Source of the DNA: a virus
Strand: one strand, 5' to 3'
Virus record (IMG/VR): IMGVR_UViG_3300047560_000921
Coordinates: 1-64,000 of that record
Length of the DNA: 64,000 bases
Shown: one piece after another, positions 50,124 to 57,583 of the stretch
Layout of the letters: each line of letters opens with the position of its first letter
How positions within the stretch are numbered: position 1 is the first letter of the stretch
Position numbers and translations under genes: made by a program
Notes under the pieces: generated by a model
Database searches by the model: none
Told to the model about the DNA's origin: nothing
What the model saw: the letters and a program-made list of their open reading frames with translations, nothing else

Positions 50124-50131
50124 TATTTAGT
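50124..50131 (-). promoter_or_regulatory. late promoter box ACTAAATA for gp20
   Basis: Only seven bases separate the box from ATG 50116, implying a nearly leaderless late transcript for the head operon; it overlaps the end of the tape-measure gene. Confidence 0.5.
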
Positions 50132-52260
50132 TAACCGTAAGCCCCTGCCTGTTCAACAGCTTTGCCAGTTCTTTCAGTATTATCTGCAATAACTTTCTGT
50201 TGGGCAACACCGGCTTTAGTAGCATCTGCCATATCCTGCATTAATTGCATTTGCGCTTTTTGTACGTCTGCTTGGGTTCCATATGAATATGATTCACGTT
50301 TAGTTGCGGCTGCAACCACTGAACTACTAGCATCACTTACTTCGCTACCCATAACAGGATTGCCCATAGCATCTGTCTGCGAAGGACCTGACGCCATATC
50401 GTCTTTACTAATACCTAGAACTTTACGGCCTAGCCATGAGCTCTTTAGCCAATCCCATAATAGTGTAAATGGTTGCATTGCAAACTCGCCAACTTTGGCT
50501 AACATCTTAAATGGCAAAGATATAACATCAAATAATACTGATGCCAAGCCCTTTGCAAGATCCCACAATAGGCCAGGTACATTACCTAGTCCTGTTGCTA
50601 GTGAATCCCAAATCTTTTCAAAGTTTAATTCAACTAGACCTTCTACTACACCCGACAGAGTATCAAATAAATTCTTAAAGATTGCCCACACTGGTTTAAT
50701 TACTTTAAAGGTTTCTCCAATTACCCATCCCAGTGATTTGAAAACTGGCATTAACAACGATTTAGTAATATTAATTAACGACCCTAATACATCAACGGCG
50801 ATAGACAATGTATCAGATAAGCCATCGATCATTTCTTCCGGGATTAAGTCGATAAATCCAAACAGTTTGCTACTTAATTTTTCAAATGTAGCACCCATCT
50901 TTTCGCTGATGCTTTTTAATTTTTCTTCTGCACGGCCTTTGGCTTTCATTGCTTCAAGCTCTTCGGTACTCATTTCTGTATATTTTTTAGCACTATTATA
51001 CATATCAAGCAGTCGCTTGGCGCTAGCATCGCCTTGTTGTGCTAACAACTGCAAGGTAGGAATGTTAGGTGCCATACTGCTGACCATGGCTTGTGCGCTG
51101 GCACCAAATTCACCTGCGCTAACTGTATTGTCTTTTAATTTCTTTTGGAAGTTGTCTAATACTTGAATATCAGCAAACGGTGCAATTTCTTGACCTAGCT
51201 TGGTGTTAATAATACTCAAACCTGCGCTTTGTGCTTCTGCAACTTGATTGAATAGTTCTTTACCTATCTGACCAAAAACTGCTTCAAAGCCGCTTGCACC
51301 ACGTGCTAGTGCTTCTACTGCTTCGCCTGTGCTACGACCAAATGCACGTAGACCGTTAATAATAACTGGACTCTTTAACAAGTCACCTAGGCTCTTTTTC
51401 ATTGCATTCATATCAGCACCTGTTGCAATGCTAACTTTACGCAATGTTTCTAAACTTTTACCGTATGCATGTGCGGCGCCGCTTACTGCATCGGCACCTT
51501 TAGCGCCTGTTGCGGCAAATACATTAATAAAGTCTGCACTGCCCTTGGCTAAGTCTGAGGCACTCATACCAAACGTGCCATAAGTGTCTCTTACTTGTGT
51601 TTGTAAGTCACCAAACGCACGGGCAGCATCCATACCATTTGAGCCTAGTGCTCTGTATGCTTGACCTGTTTCTTTTAATGCACCATAAAAACTCTTTAAT
51701 GCTAGTCCGCTGTTAGCGGCAATTTCTGCACTTTCGCCTAATTTGCTACTATAACCCAAGCCAGCATTAACCATGTCTTCCATGCTGTCAAGGTATTCTT
51801 TAGTTTTATTGGCCAGCATCATTAAGCCTTGTGCGCCTACTTGTAATGCTAGTCCCCATGGACCGCCCATCATTGATCCAATGGCAGACATACCACTACT
51901 CATGGTGCCCATTGCACCGGCAAAGCTATTACTACTACCAGCTATTTTGTATAATTCTTTAGAACCTTGGAATGCAGCGGTGCCTAGCATACCTAGTGTA
52001 CTGCTGTGACGCAGAGCGTTTGTGCCCATATCGCCAAAATTCTTTTTAAGTGTCTTGGCTGTTTCGCCTAAATCATCTAATTGTTCTGCTGGATTTTTAG
52101 TAGCAGGTGCGCCGCCGCCTGCTTTTCCTGCACTTGCACCAGTGGCGCCGGCACTACCACCGCCAAACTTATCTAGCAGTTTAAGTAGCGTTTCTTCTGT
52201 TGCCCATTGCGGTCTACTCGACCCGTCGGGTAAGTTAATATCCTGTGGTGGTTTAGCCAT
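50131..52260 (-). CDS. tail tape-measure protein (gp29-like)
   Basis: 709 aa. Long helical protein with Gly/Ala/Met-rich and hydrophobic membrane-like segments (GSMMGGPWGLALQVGAQGLM; VDVLGSLINITKSLLMPVFK; KGLASVLFDVISLPFKMLAK), the usual make-up of tape measures that set tail length and are ejected with DNA. The N-terminus has a Gly/Ala-rich linker (about 33-55). It lies beside gp26, but divergently. T4 gp29 (590 aa) is the functional counterpart; sequence similarity cannot be judged here. Confidence 0.78.
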   Translation of the reverse strand: MAKPPQDINLPDGSSRPQWATEETLLKLLDKFGGGSAGATGASAGKAGGGAPATKNPAEQLDDLGETAKTLKKNFGDMGTNALRHSSTLGMLGTAAFQGSKELYKIAGSSNSFAGAMGTMSSGMSAIGSMMGGPWGLALQVGAQGLMMLANKTKEYLDSMEDMVNAGLGYSSKLGESAEIAANSGLALKSFYGALKETGQAYRALGSNGMDAARAFGDLQTQVRDTYGTFGMSASDLAKGSADFINVFAATGAKGADAVSGAAHAYGKSLETLRKVSIATGADMNAMKKSLGDLLKSPVIINGLRAFGRSTGEAVEALARGASGFEAVFGQIGKELFNQVAEAQSAGLSIINTKLGQEIAPFADIQVLDNFQKKLKDNTVSAGEFGASAQAMVSSMAPNIPTLQLLAQQGDASAKRLLDMYNSAKKYTEMSTEELEAMKAKGRAEEKLKSISEKMGATFEKLSSKLFGFIDLIPEEMIDGLSDTLSIAVDVLGSLINITKSLLMPVFKSLGWVIGETFKVIKPVWAIFKNLFDTLSGVVEGLVELNFEKIWDSLATGLGNVPGLLWDLAKGLASVLFDVISLPFKMLAKVGEFAMQPFTLLWDWLKSSWLGRKVLGISKDDMASGPSQTDAMGNPVMGSEVSDASSSVVAAATKRESYSYGTQADVQKAQMQLMQDMADATKAGVAQQKVIADNTERTGKAVEQAGAYG

Positions 52261-52270
52261 TATCTATGTA

Positions 52271-52300
52271 TATAAATACTCCAGTACACTATTATTTATC
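52271..52300. promoter_or_regulatory. face-to-face pair of late promoters
   Basis: Plus-strand TATAAATA (52271-52278) serves gp26; minus-strand GATAAATA (52300-52293) serves the tape measure. The predicted starts nearly coincide near 52285. Both leaders carry a GGAG-type ribosome site. The two polymerase footprints must overlap, so the promoters should compete. Confidence 0.75.
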
Positions 52301-52312
52301 GGAGTAAAAACC

Positions 52313-53158
52313 ATGGAAAACACACGCACAAACCCACTGATTCAATACAATCGCAGGCCAGCCAGATATGTTAAGTTGCCTAGCATGGGCAAATGCTATC
52401 TTAAAGGGATCGACTTAACAGATACTAACGAAGTAGCTGTGTATCCAATGACTGCCAAAGACGAACTATTATTGAAAAGCCCAGATGCATTGCTTAACGG
52501 CGAGTCTATCAAGCAAGTATTCAAGGCTTGTGTACCTGGCATTGTAGATCCAAACGAAATCCCTATTATCGACCAAGATGCTATTATGGTTGGTATTCGC
52601 ATGGCCACGTATGGCGACCATATGGAATTAGACTTTACTCATGATTGTGAACCTGATGCTGTTACACAAGTTAACGTTAACTTGGGTTCTATTTTAGATA
52701 GCACTACATTCTACGGCGGTGATGTTGAAGTTGTATTACCTAGCAGTGGTATGCGAGTATTCGTTAAGCCTTATACACTAGTGGAACAAAACAAAGTTAA
52801 TATTGCTGGATTTGAAGAAATGGCTAAAAGCCAACAAGTTGAAGCAGAAGTCAAAGAACAGTTACAAAAGCTAAAAATGGCAGGCAAGAGCTTTACCCGC
52901 TTGCTAGATGCAACACTAGACTTGATTACTGCCAGCATTGACAAAGTTATCACGCCCGACAATCAAGAGTTCATCGACAAGCGCATGATCCGCGAATGGG
53001 TTACTACTATTAGTAAACCGGAATTTGACTTAATAGATCGCGCTCTTAAAAGCATTACCGAAGTAGGCGTTAATAGTAAAATCACAGTTAAGTGCGCCAA
53101 ATGCGGACAAGACTATGAAGCTGAGCTAACTTTCAACCCTAGCGATTTTTTCGGTTAA
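52313..53158 (+). CDS. 26: gp26 baseplate hub assembly protein
   Basis: 281 aa in the zero frame (T4 gp26, 208 aa). The start MENTRTNPLIQYNRRPARYV follows GGAG; then KLPSMGKCYLKGIDLTDTNE, VYPMTAKDELLLKSPDALLN and ACVPGIVDPNEIPIIDQDAI, the gp26 signature, and a C-terminal CAKCGQDYEAELTFNPSDFF with one CxxC pair. T4 gp26 is needed for hub assembly but not found in the mature baseplate. The last codons carry a TTTTTTC slippery site followed by a hairpin, so a fraction of ribosomes probably produce a 358-aa extension. Confidence 0.88.
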   Translation: MENTRTNPLIQYNRRPARYVKLPSMGKCYLKGIDLTDTNEVAVYPMTAKDELLLKSPDALLNGESIKQVFKACVPGIVDPNEIPIIDQDAIMVGIRMATYGDHMELDFTHDCEPDAVTQVNVNLGSILDSTTFYGGDVEVVLPSSGMRVFVKPYTLVEQNKVNIAGFEEMAKSQQVEAEVKEQLQKLKMAGKSFTRLLDATLDLITASIDKVITPDNQEFIDKRMIREWVTTISKPEFDLIDRALKSITEVGVNSKITVKCAKCGQDYEAELTFNPSDFFG

Positions 53159-53183
53159 GGCTTTCTCAATTACTGAAAGAGCC
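53146..53183 (+). promoter_or_regulatory. programmed -1 ribosomal frameshift signal
   Basis: Slippery heptamer T-TTT-TTC (53146-53152) is in the zero frame of gp26, two codons before its stop. After a 6-base spacer comes a 9-position stem (53159-53167 with 53175-53183; one mismatch, one G-U pair) with a 7-base loop. Heptamer, spacer and stem fit the standard -1 frameshift layout. The -1 frame is open from the slip site to 53388. Confidence 0.75.
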
Positions 53184-53193
53184 CGCTAAACTA

Positions 53194-53388
53194 ATGCAAT
53201 TCGTTAGCTCTTTCGAAAAAGACCAGAAGGCCATACAAAAAGATTTAATGCTATTAGCCATATACAGCGGAATGCCTTACAGCGAAATCTATAACTTATG
53301 CCCAGAAGAACGCAATGCTCTTTCCGAGGCATTACAGTATAAAGCTGAACAAGAAGAAAGAGCAATGAAAGAATCGACAAGAAGATAA
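53194..53388 (+). CDS. gp26 frameshift extension / small hub chaperone ORF
   Basis: From its first ATG this ORF encodes 64 aa (MQFVSSFEKDQKAIQKDLML...). However, the same frame is open back to the slippery site, adding RLRLSQLLKEPAKL, and the ATG has no ribosome site. The text LSQLLKEPAKLMQFVSSFEK is one continuous amphipathic helix, so the ATG is probably internal. Product by frameshift: 280 gp26 residues plus 78. By analogy with lambda G/GT, the long form could bridge the tail tube protein and tape measure. It might instead be a minimal gp51-like ORF. Confidence 0.65.
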   Translation: MQFVSSFEKDQKAIQKDLMLLAIYSGMPYSEIYNLCPEERNALSEALQYKAEQEERAMKESTRR

Positions 53389-53389
53389 T

Positions 53390-53407
53390 AGCTGTGTAAA
53401 CACAGCT
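53390..53407 (+). terminator. hairpin terminator after gp26 unit
   Basis: 7-bp perfect stem AGCTGTG/CACAGCT with TAAA loop, followed by TATTCTTCACTTT; it lies immediately behind the stop at 53388. Confidence 0.65.
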
Positions 53408-53408
53408 T

Positions 53409-53863
53409 ATTCTTCACTTTACTGCGTAAAGCTCGAATAATTTATTGTTTAATAATTGTTGAATGATTAAGTATTATCCTGAGTTCAGTCACACTTAGCC
53501 TTAAGCAAAGGCCAAGTATTCGAGACATTATCCTTCATCCATATGTCACACTCTAAATAAGCAACTTGTTTTGACCAAGTAAGGGCGGTTCCGCTGTACC
53601 CTTTTACGCTAGACTTAAACGCAACTACACAACACTTTTAGAGCAGTTTGTGTAACCTGTGAGTTGTAATTGTCAACAGAGCTCACTCTTTTCAGCTTTA
53701 CATATACTAAACCCAGTTCTTTTCAAGCAATTGAACTTCGTCCTGTTAAGGATAGTGGTTTTAGTCTCTGCTACGGCGCAGAAGTTCCATCCCTGTGCTC
53801 ACGCTTGGCCAGGTATAGGATCCCTTAATATGCGGCCGGGACTGGGCCTTTCCGTAGTTGTTA
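53409..53863. ncRNA. candidate structured RNA region, about 455 nt, no ORF
   Basis: No convincing gene occupies this gap, which is large for this compact genome. It holds many short perfect stems. Plus-strand examples: CTTTAC/GTAAAG near 53417-53431; GCCTT/AAGGC at 53498-53512; AAGGG..CCCTT around 53580-53603 with an inner CGG/CCG; GTTG/CAAC at about 53662-53676; TTCAA/TTGAA around a GCAA (GNRA) loop near 53722-53735; TCTGC/GCAGA around TACG near 53765-53783; GGCC/GGCC near 53834-53848. ATTATCCT...GTCACACT occurs twice (53473-53495, 53527-53552). GNRA and UNCG-type loops favour the plus strand. No tRNA, tmRNA or group I intron core recognised. Confidence 0.45.
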
Positions 53864-54292
53864 TTAGAGTTTGTTTATAATGTGGGAGCCATGGACGCGA
53901 ACTTGAATGTGCCCGTTGTAATAATCTGCTGATTCCAGTACTCTGTGAGTAAACTGTTCTCTAGCTTCTATGTACGAGCATTGAGCCTTAGATGTACAGT
54001 AAAATAAGATTTCTCTAGTAAAATTATCTTTACCTAGGGTCTCTACGTCCTTGTTGAGTTCAATGTTTGAGCCAAAATATTCGCGCCAATCAGAATCGAT
54101 TTTGCTACGAATTTTCTTTTTCTTTTTTGTGCCGTTTTTGAGTTTAACTGTTTTGTATGTGGTTTTAGAGAATTTTGCTAATTTCTTGCCGATGTATTTG
54201 CGGCCTGTTGCATTATTTGTGATAATGTAAACAAACCCAATACAATCTTCCGGAAGTGCTTCCACTTCAACTCCCTGATATAGCCAAGTCAT
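53864..54292 (-). CDS. GIY-YIG family endonuclease
   Basis: 142 aa. The N-terminal GFVYIITNNATGRKYIGKKLA is a GIY-YIG motif (GFVYI at 19-23, KYIGKK at 32-37). A Lys-rich loop (KNGTKKKKKIRSK), then DWREYFGSNIELNKDVETLG, FTREILFYC and YIEAREQFTHRVLESADYYN, which supplies the catalytic-type Glu (EAREQ). Small proteins of this form are common in T4-like phages and resemble free-standing homing endonucleases, though repair or host-DNA cutting are alternatives. Last gene of the operon, next to the RNA-like region. Confidence 0.82.
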   Translation of the reverse strand: MTWLYQGVEVEALPEDCIGFVYIITNNATGRKYIGKKLAKFSKTTYKTVKLKNGTKKKKKIRSKIDSDWREYFGSNIELNKDVETLGKDNFTREILFYCTSKAQCSYIEAREQFTHRVLESADYYNGHIQVRVHGSHIINKL

Positions 54293-54309
54293 AGCTTACT
54301 ATATAGTCG

Positions 54310-54948
54310 TCATGCTTGATTTGTATCACTTTCAGGCGAAAAACCTAGCACCATGGGAAGTTTAGATAGTTGTATTCTATTAGAGTTTATAAGTTGAGCC
54401 GTTGCGTCTTGATAATATTGTTCTACTAATTCTATGGTTTCTGCTGTTTGGATTTTGTTATTAAATGTGTATCTTAAGGATTCTAGTTGAAAAACAGATG
54501 TTTCGTATTCTTCTTGTTTAAATTTTAAAAGTTTTTGTGCGCTATCTGCAGAGCAGTTATGTACGTGCTGGAACACATCGACCCACTGATCTATAGATTT
54601 TAAATTATTGTAAAATTGATGATTGCTGTAATTGTATTTTTCAAATTGAAAGTCTACTGCACTGTTTACATAATTGATAGCCAGTGCTTTAGCCCGCATG
54701 AACTGCAACTGCTTGAATTCTGTGGGATTAGTAGTCTTTGCTTTTTTGTATAGTATACGTTTTCCGTTGTCGTAAAACAACTGGTATGTGCAGTAAAGAT
54801 GCCAAACAGACAACTTAGTTTCACCGTTAAACACATTGTAGCTAAGATTGCTTTCAAAGTTAGGAGGCTGATTATCGATGTAATAACTCAGCCAAACTAC
54901 TTGGTCAGTAATTTGATCGACTAACATTTTAAATCGATGAATAGCCAT
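54310..54948 (-). CDS. hypothetical protein, 212 aa, biosynthetic-like operon
   Basis: Overlaps the upstream PP-loop gene by 20 bases. Rich in Tyr, Asn, Gln and aromatic residues (VVWLSYYIDNQPPNFESNLS; YCTYQLFYDNGKRILYKKAK; LAINYVNSAVDFQFEKYNYS) with helices in the second half. No motif is recognised. Coupling to the PP-loop genes suggests the same pathway. Confidence 0.65.
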   Translation of the reverse strand: MAIHRFKMLVDQITDQVVWLSYYIDNQPPNFESNLSYNVFNGETKLSVWHLYCTYQLFYDNGKRILYKKAKTTNPTEFKQLQFMRAKALAINYVNSAVDFQFEKYNYSNHQFYNNLKSIDQWVDVFQHVHNCSADSAQKLLKFKQEEYETSVFQLESLRYTFNNKIQTAETIELVEQYYQDATAQLINSNRIQLSKLPMVLGFSPESDTNQA

Positions 54949-55999
54949 CTATACTCCTTACATTGGAAAACTTTATTACTCCATCTTCTTCGTAAATTTG
55001 TGTCTTGTATGTTTGTCGCAATGACATGCGTTGACTAAATGCCTTTTGTTTATTCATGTAACTAACATCATTAGTTGCATTAACAATATATCGTTTAGGC
55101 CATAGCTTGTTGTCTATGTAGTTGTGGTATTCTGGATTAGTGCTCATGTACTCAAAACTAAACGTCATTACGTCGTCATCGTAGAAGAAACGGAATATTT
55201 TGTTTTGTGTAGCAATGTCGCTAAGGTCACCGGTCGTACTCCAGTACCATGGACGTATTAAGTCGTCTTGGTGATCCAATGCATTTGCCCACCACCAACT
55301 TAGTTGGTTAATAGACTTAATTTCAAAAGGAGCTTGTCTTGCTAGTTTGATAATTATATCCTGATACAGTGTCGAGTTATCAATCCTAGTAATGTATGGC
55401 AGTAAGTTAATCCACGGATCCATTAAATCTAAGTCGCTGACATTGCCTTTAGAAAATTTTAAAATATCTGTAGACCCTATGACATGGTCGCCCATGTCTC
55501 CCGTTACTAATAATACATTAGGGTCACTCATTAGCTTGGGATAGTTTAATGGAACGATAGGAATGTTTGGTAGTATGTCTCTGTAAAATAGTTCAGGATA
55601 CTCGCCAATACTATATGATGTCATGGCAAGATTAAATTTGCCTGCTTCTAAAAATTCTTTAAATTTAGGATGCTTACGTAATGATACCAATGCACATACG
55701 CTATCGATACCACCACTGTACATTAATGTTATAGTTCTATTGCCCGCAGTGGTATAAATCTTATCAGCAACAGAATCTAGTATACTGTAGTATCTATCTT
55801 CCCAGTCATTGGTTAAGTTCTCTAATTTATACTTGGGGTCTTTAACTATACTGTAGCAAGGAAGTTCGATAGTATCTTTTAATAAGTTAAACCGATCCAC
55901 AGGGAATTCAAAGTTACCCACAACATTACGAAAGCTAGCCCGGTAAGGCAGCTTATCATATGGCATGCTACTCCAATTGACCCACAAGTATTGCTTCAT
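54929..55999 (-). CDS. PP-loop (N-type ATP pyrophosphatase) protein A
   Basis: 356 aa. PP-motif MYSGGIDS at residues 93-100 (consensus SGGxDS), preceded by the strand TITL and followed by VCALVSLRKHPKF, as in asparagine synthetase C-domains, QueC, TilS and sugar amidotransferases. Later LLVTGDMGDHVIGS matches the second conserved ATP-binding region (G-D-x-G-D) of asparagine synthetase-like enzymes. Such enzymes adenylate a carboxyl or carbonyl and let an amine or sulfur attack. There is no N-terminal glutaminase domain, so ammonia or another donor must come from elsewhere. Overlaps the next PP-loop gene by four bases. Confidence 0.75.
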   Translation of the reverse strand: MKQYLWVNWSSMPYDKLPYRASFRNVVGNFEFPVDRFNLLKDTIELPCYSIVKDPKYKLENLTNDWEDRYYSILDSVADKIYTTAGNRTITLMYSGGIDSVCALVSLRKHPKFKEFLEAGKFNLAMTSYSIGEYPELFYRDILPNIPIVPLNYPKLMSDPNVLLVTGDMGDHVIGSTDILKFSKGNVSDLDLMDPWINLLPYITRIDNSTLYQDIIIKLARQAPFEIKSINQLSWWWANALDHQDDLIRPWYWSTTGDLSDIATQNKIFRFFYDDDVMTFSFEYMSTNPEYHNYIDNKLWPKRYIVNATNDVSYMNKQKAFSQRMSLRQTYKTQIYEEDGVIKFSNVRSIDGYSSI

Positions 56000-57072
56000 G
56001 CATTTGGTCCGCTGAGTTTTCTAGTAGCCACTAAGTTGTGCGTATGCGGCGTAGTAAGGTATGTAATTAAGTCAGCAATAGGAGTTGCGATTACTTGCCC
56101 GCTACTAATACCACCGGCAGCTTCATCGACATACGCTTGATATAGCATTTCTTTGCCTGAGTTAAAGTTTTTTCCTTGTAGCTGTTCAAAGCCTGTGTAT
56201 TTTCTAGCAGGTAACATTTCTGGCCATTCACGCTGAGTCATCAACGGCTTGAACAACATATGGAAACAACGCCACCACATTCTGGGATGTGGTAACCAGC
56301 GTATAAACACTTCGTAGATAACATCTTGTGTGTTTAAAAAGTCTTTTACAGCAGGATCAGTTAAGTATGCAACAATTAGCTCAGGGGTGTAAAGATAAAA
56401 TTTACTAGTACCCTCGTAACCCATGGCCATCATGTGTTGCATAATTGGCAAAGGGGTTTGCCACCAAACTGGCTTTGCAACTCCGGGCACGTTATCTAGT
56501 TCGGGTAAATCTAAATCAGGAGTTAATGTTTTCTTATAAGGTGCAAATACAATGTCTCCGCCTGCCATAATATAACAGTAGTCGGGACAAATAAAATCCA
56601 TAGTAGCACATTGCAACAAAACGTGAACACCAGTGAATCCATACTTTGCCGCGTACTCTTTGCCCTTAGTTGCATAAAATTCATCAGGATTAATTTTAAA
56701 ATCGATGTATTCTATGTTGTACTTTTCGCAAAAAGCATAAGCATTTTTAATGTCATGGTCGTTGAGTATGCGCCCGTCGGCATCAACCATACTAACGATA
56801 ACAGTTTTAAAAGGAATGTCGGCTTGCATAAAACTCAAACATGCCATTTGACTATCACTGCCGCCACTGAGTCCTACACAAATAGGCTTAGTAGCTTTAC
56901 TGGCAATTAGTCTAGCAGTGTTAATACATTCCTGTCTGAATGATTGTATAGGCCTGGTTGTATGGCCTAACTGTATTTGATATTGTTTAGTGGGATCGGG
57001 CTTGTTGTACCACTCGCCGCCAAATCCCCATTTAAAATGGTTGTTTTCTGTGTATTCAAACTTTAAGTCCAT
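55996..57072 (-). CDS. PP-loop (N-type ATP pyrophosphatase) protein B
   Basis: I favour ATG 57072 (MDLKFEYTENNHFKWGFGGE), with GGTGGA about nine bases upstream, giving 358 aa; ATG 57081 is possible. The PP-motif SGGSDS is at 69-74 (PICVGLSGGSDSQMACLSFM), followed by FKTVIVSMVDADGRILNDHD and IEYIDFKINPDEF, the alpha-hydrolase fold. YCYIMAGGDIVFAPYKKTL fits the second ATP-site region. The C-terminal half is rich in Trp and His (IRWLPHPRMWWRCFHMLFKP). A second PP-loop enzyme, not a close copy of protein A, suggests two consecutive activation steps or a heteromer. Confidence 0.75.
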   Translation of the reverse strand: MDLKFEYTENNHFKWGFGGEWYNKPDPTKQYQIQLGHTTRPIQSFRQECINTARLIASKATKPICVGLSGGSDSQMACLSFMQADIPFKTVIVSMVDADGRILNDHDIKNAYAFCEKYNIEYIDFKINPDEFYATKGKEYAAKYGFTGVHVLLQCATMDFICPDYCYIMAGGDIVFAPYKKTLTPDLDLPELDNVPGVAKPVWWQTPLPIMQHMMAMGYEGTSKFYLYTPELIVAYLTDPAVKDFLNTQDVIYEVFIRWLPHPRMWWRCFHMLFKPLMTQREWPEMLPARKYTGFEQLQGKNFNSGKEMLYQAYVDEAAGGISSGQVIATPIADLITYLTTPHTHNLVATRKLSGPNA

Positions 57073-57583
57073 AATGTTCATTCCACCACTGTGTGTTTTT
57101 AAATCCAACGGATCTAATAGGTCTCTTAAACGGCAACTTTAGTTTCCAAATCAAGTAAGAACTAAATGTGTTGCAGTTTGCTTTTAATAAATTAAACTCT
57201 GTAATAGGATAGCTTTTTGTTGCATACAATATGTCACTAAAGTCTACAGCAGGACAGCTATCAATGATTTTTACTTTGTGGCCAAACCAACGAGCATTGT
57301 ATACTCTGTTAGTGATATAAGGAGCACGTTCATAATAGTCCATGGTACCTGCATAGATAGCATTGCATTTTTGCACATCTAGCGTTTCTCGGTCTGTAAC
57401 TTCCGCAACAAACCAAACCCCGCGAGATTTATCATAGCAGGCTATAAACGAATGGGTACCGCCCAGCAACCCTTTAAGGTGCCAGGCAGTAGCGTGTAGA
57501 TAATATGTTTTCTCTGTGTCTAATATTAAATCAAAGTCTTGACTAATATCGCACTGTTTCCAATCTTTAAACAGCATGATCAA
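57056..57583 (-). CDS. permuted papain-like-fold (PPPDE/DUF4105-type) protein
   Basis: 175 aa. The pattern resembles circularly permuted papain-like proteins: a His after a Gly-rich turn (LLGGTHSFIACYD, H44), then strands (GVWFVAEVTD), and an N-C-N-T-F motif with the candidate nucleophile (EFNLLKANCNTFSSYLIWKL, C137). NCNxF followed by a helix is the hallmark of PPPDE- and DUF4105-type families, thiol peptidases or amidases. It overlaps its neighbours on both sides. Activity could be cutting or forming an amide bond; this is a motif-based fold call. Confidence 0.5.
   Translation of the reverse strand: MIMLFKDWKQCDISQDFDLILDTEKTYYLHATAWHLKGLLGGTHSFIACYDKSRGVWFVAEVTDRETLDVQKCNAIYAGTMDYYERAPYITNRVYNARWFGHKVKIIDSCPAVDFSDILYATKSYPITEFNLLKANCNTFSSYLIWKLKLPFKRPIRSVGFKNTQWWNEHYGLKV

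Noticed and set aside
53409-53863. tRNA, tmRNA or group I intron
   Set aside because: No cloverleaf with a proper T-arm, no tmRNA tag ending in Ala-Ala, and no recognisable intron core or interrupted gene; kept only as a generic structured RNA candidate.
53659-53880. Plus-strand ORF of 73 codons in the intergenic region
   Set aside because: No ribosome site, unusual composition, and it covers the hairpin-rich part; the region looks structural rather than coding.
54929-57072. Asparagine synthetase (asnB) or QueC as a firm name for the PP-loop genes
   Set aside because: Both lack the N-terminal Cys2 glutaminase domain of AsnB, and I see no QueC zinc-site cysteines; only the PP-loop fold is supported.
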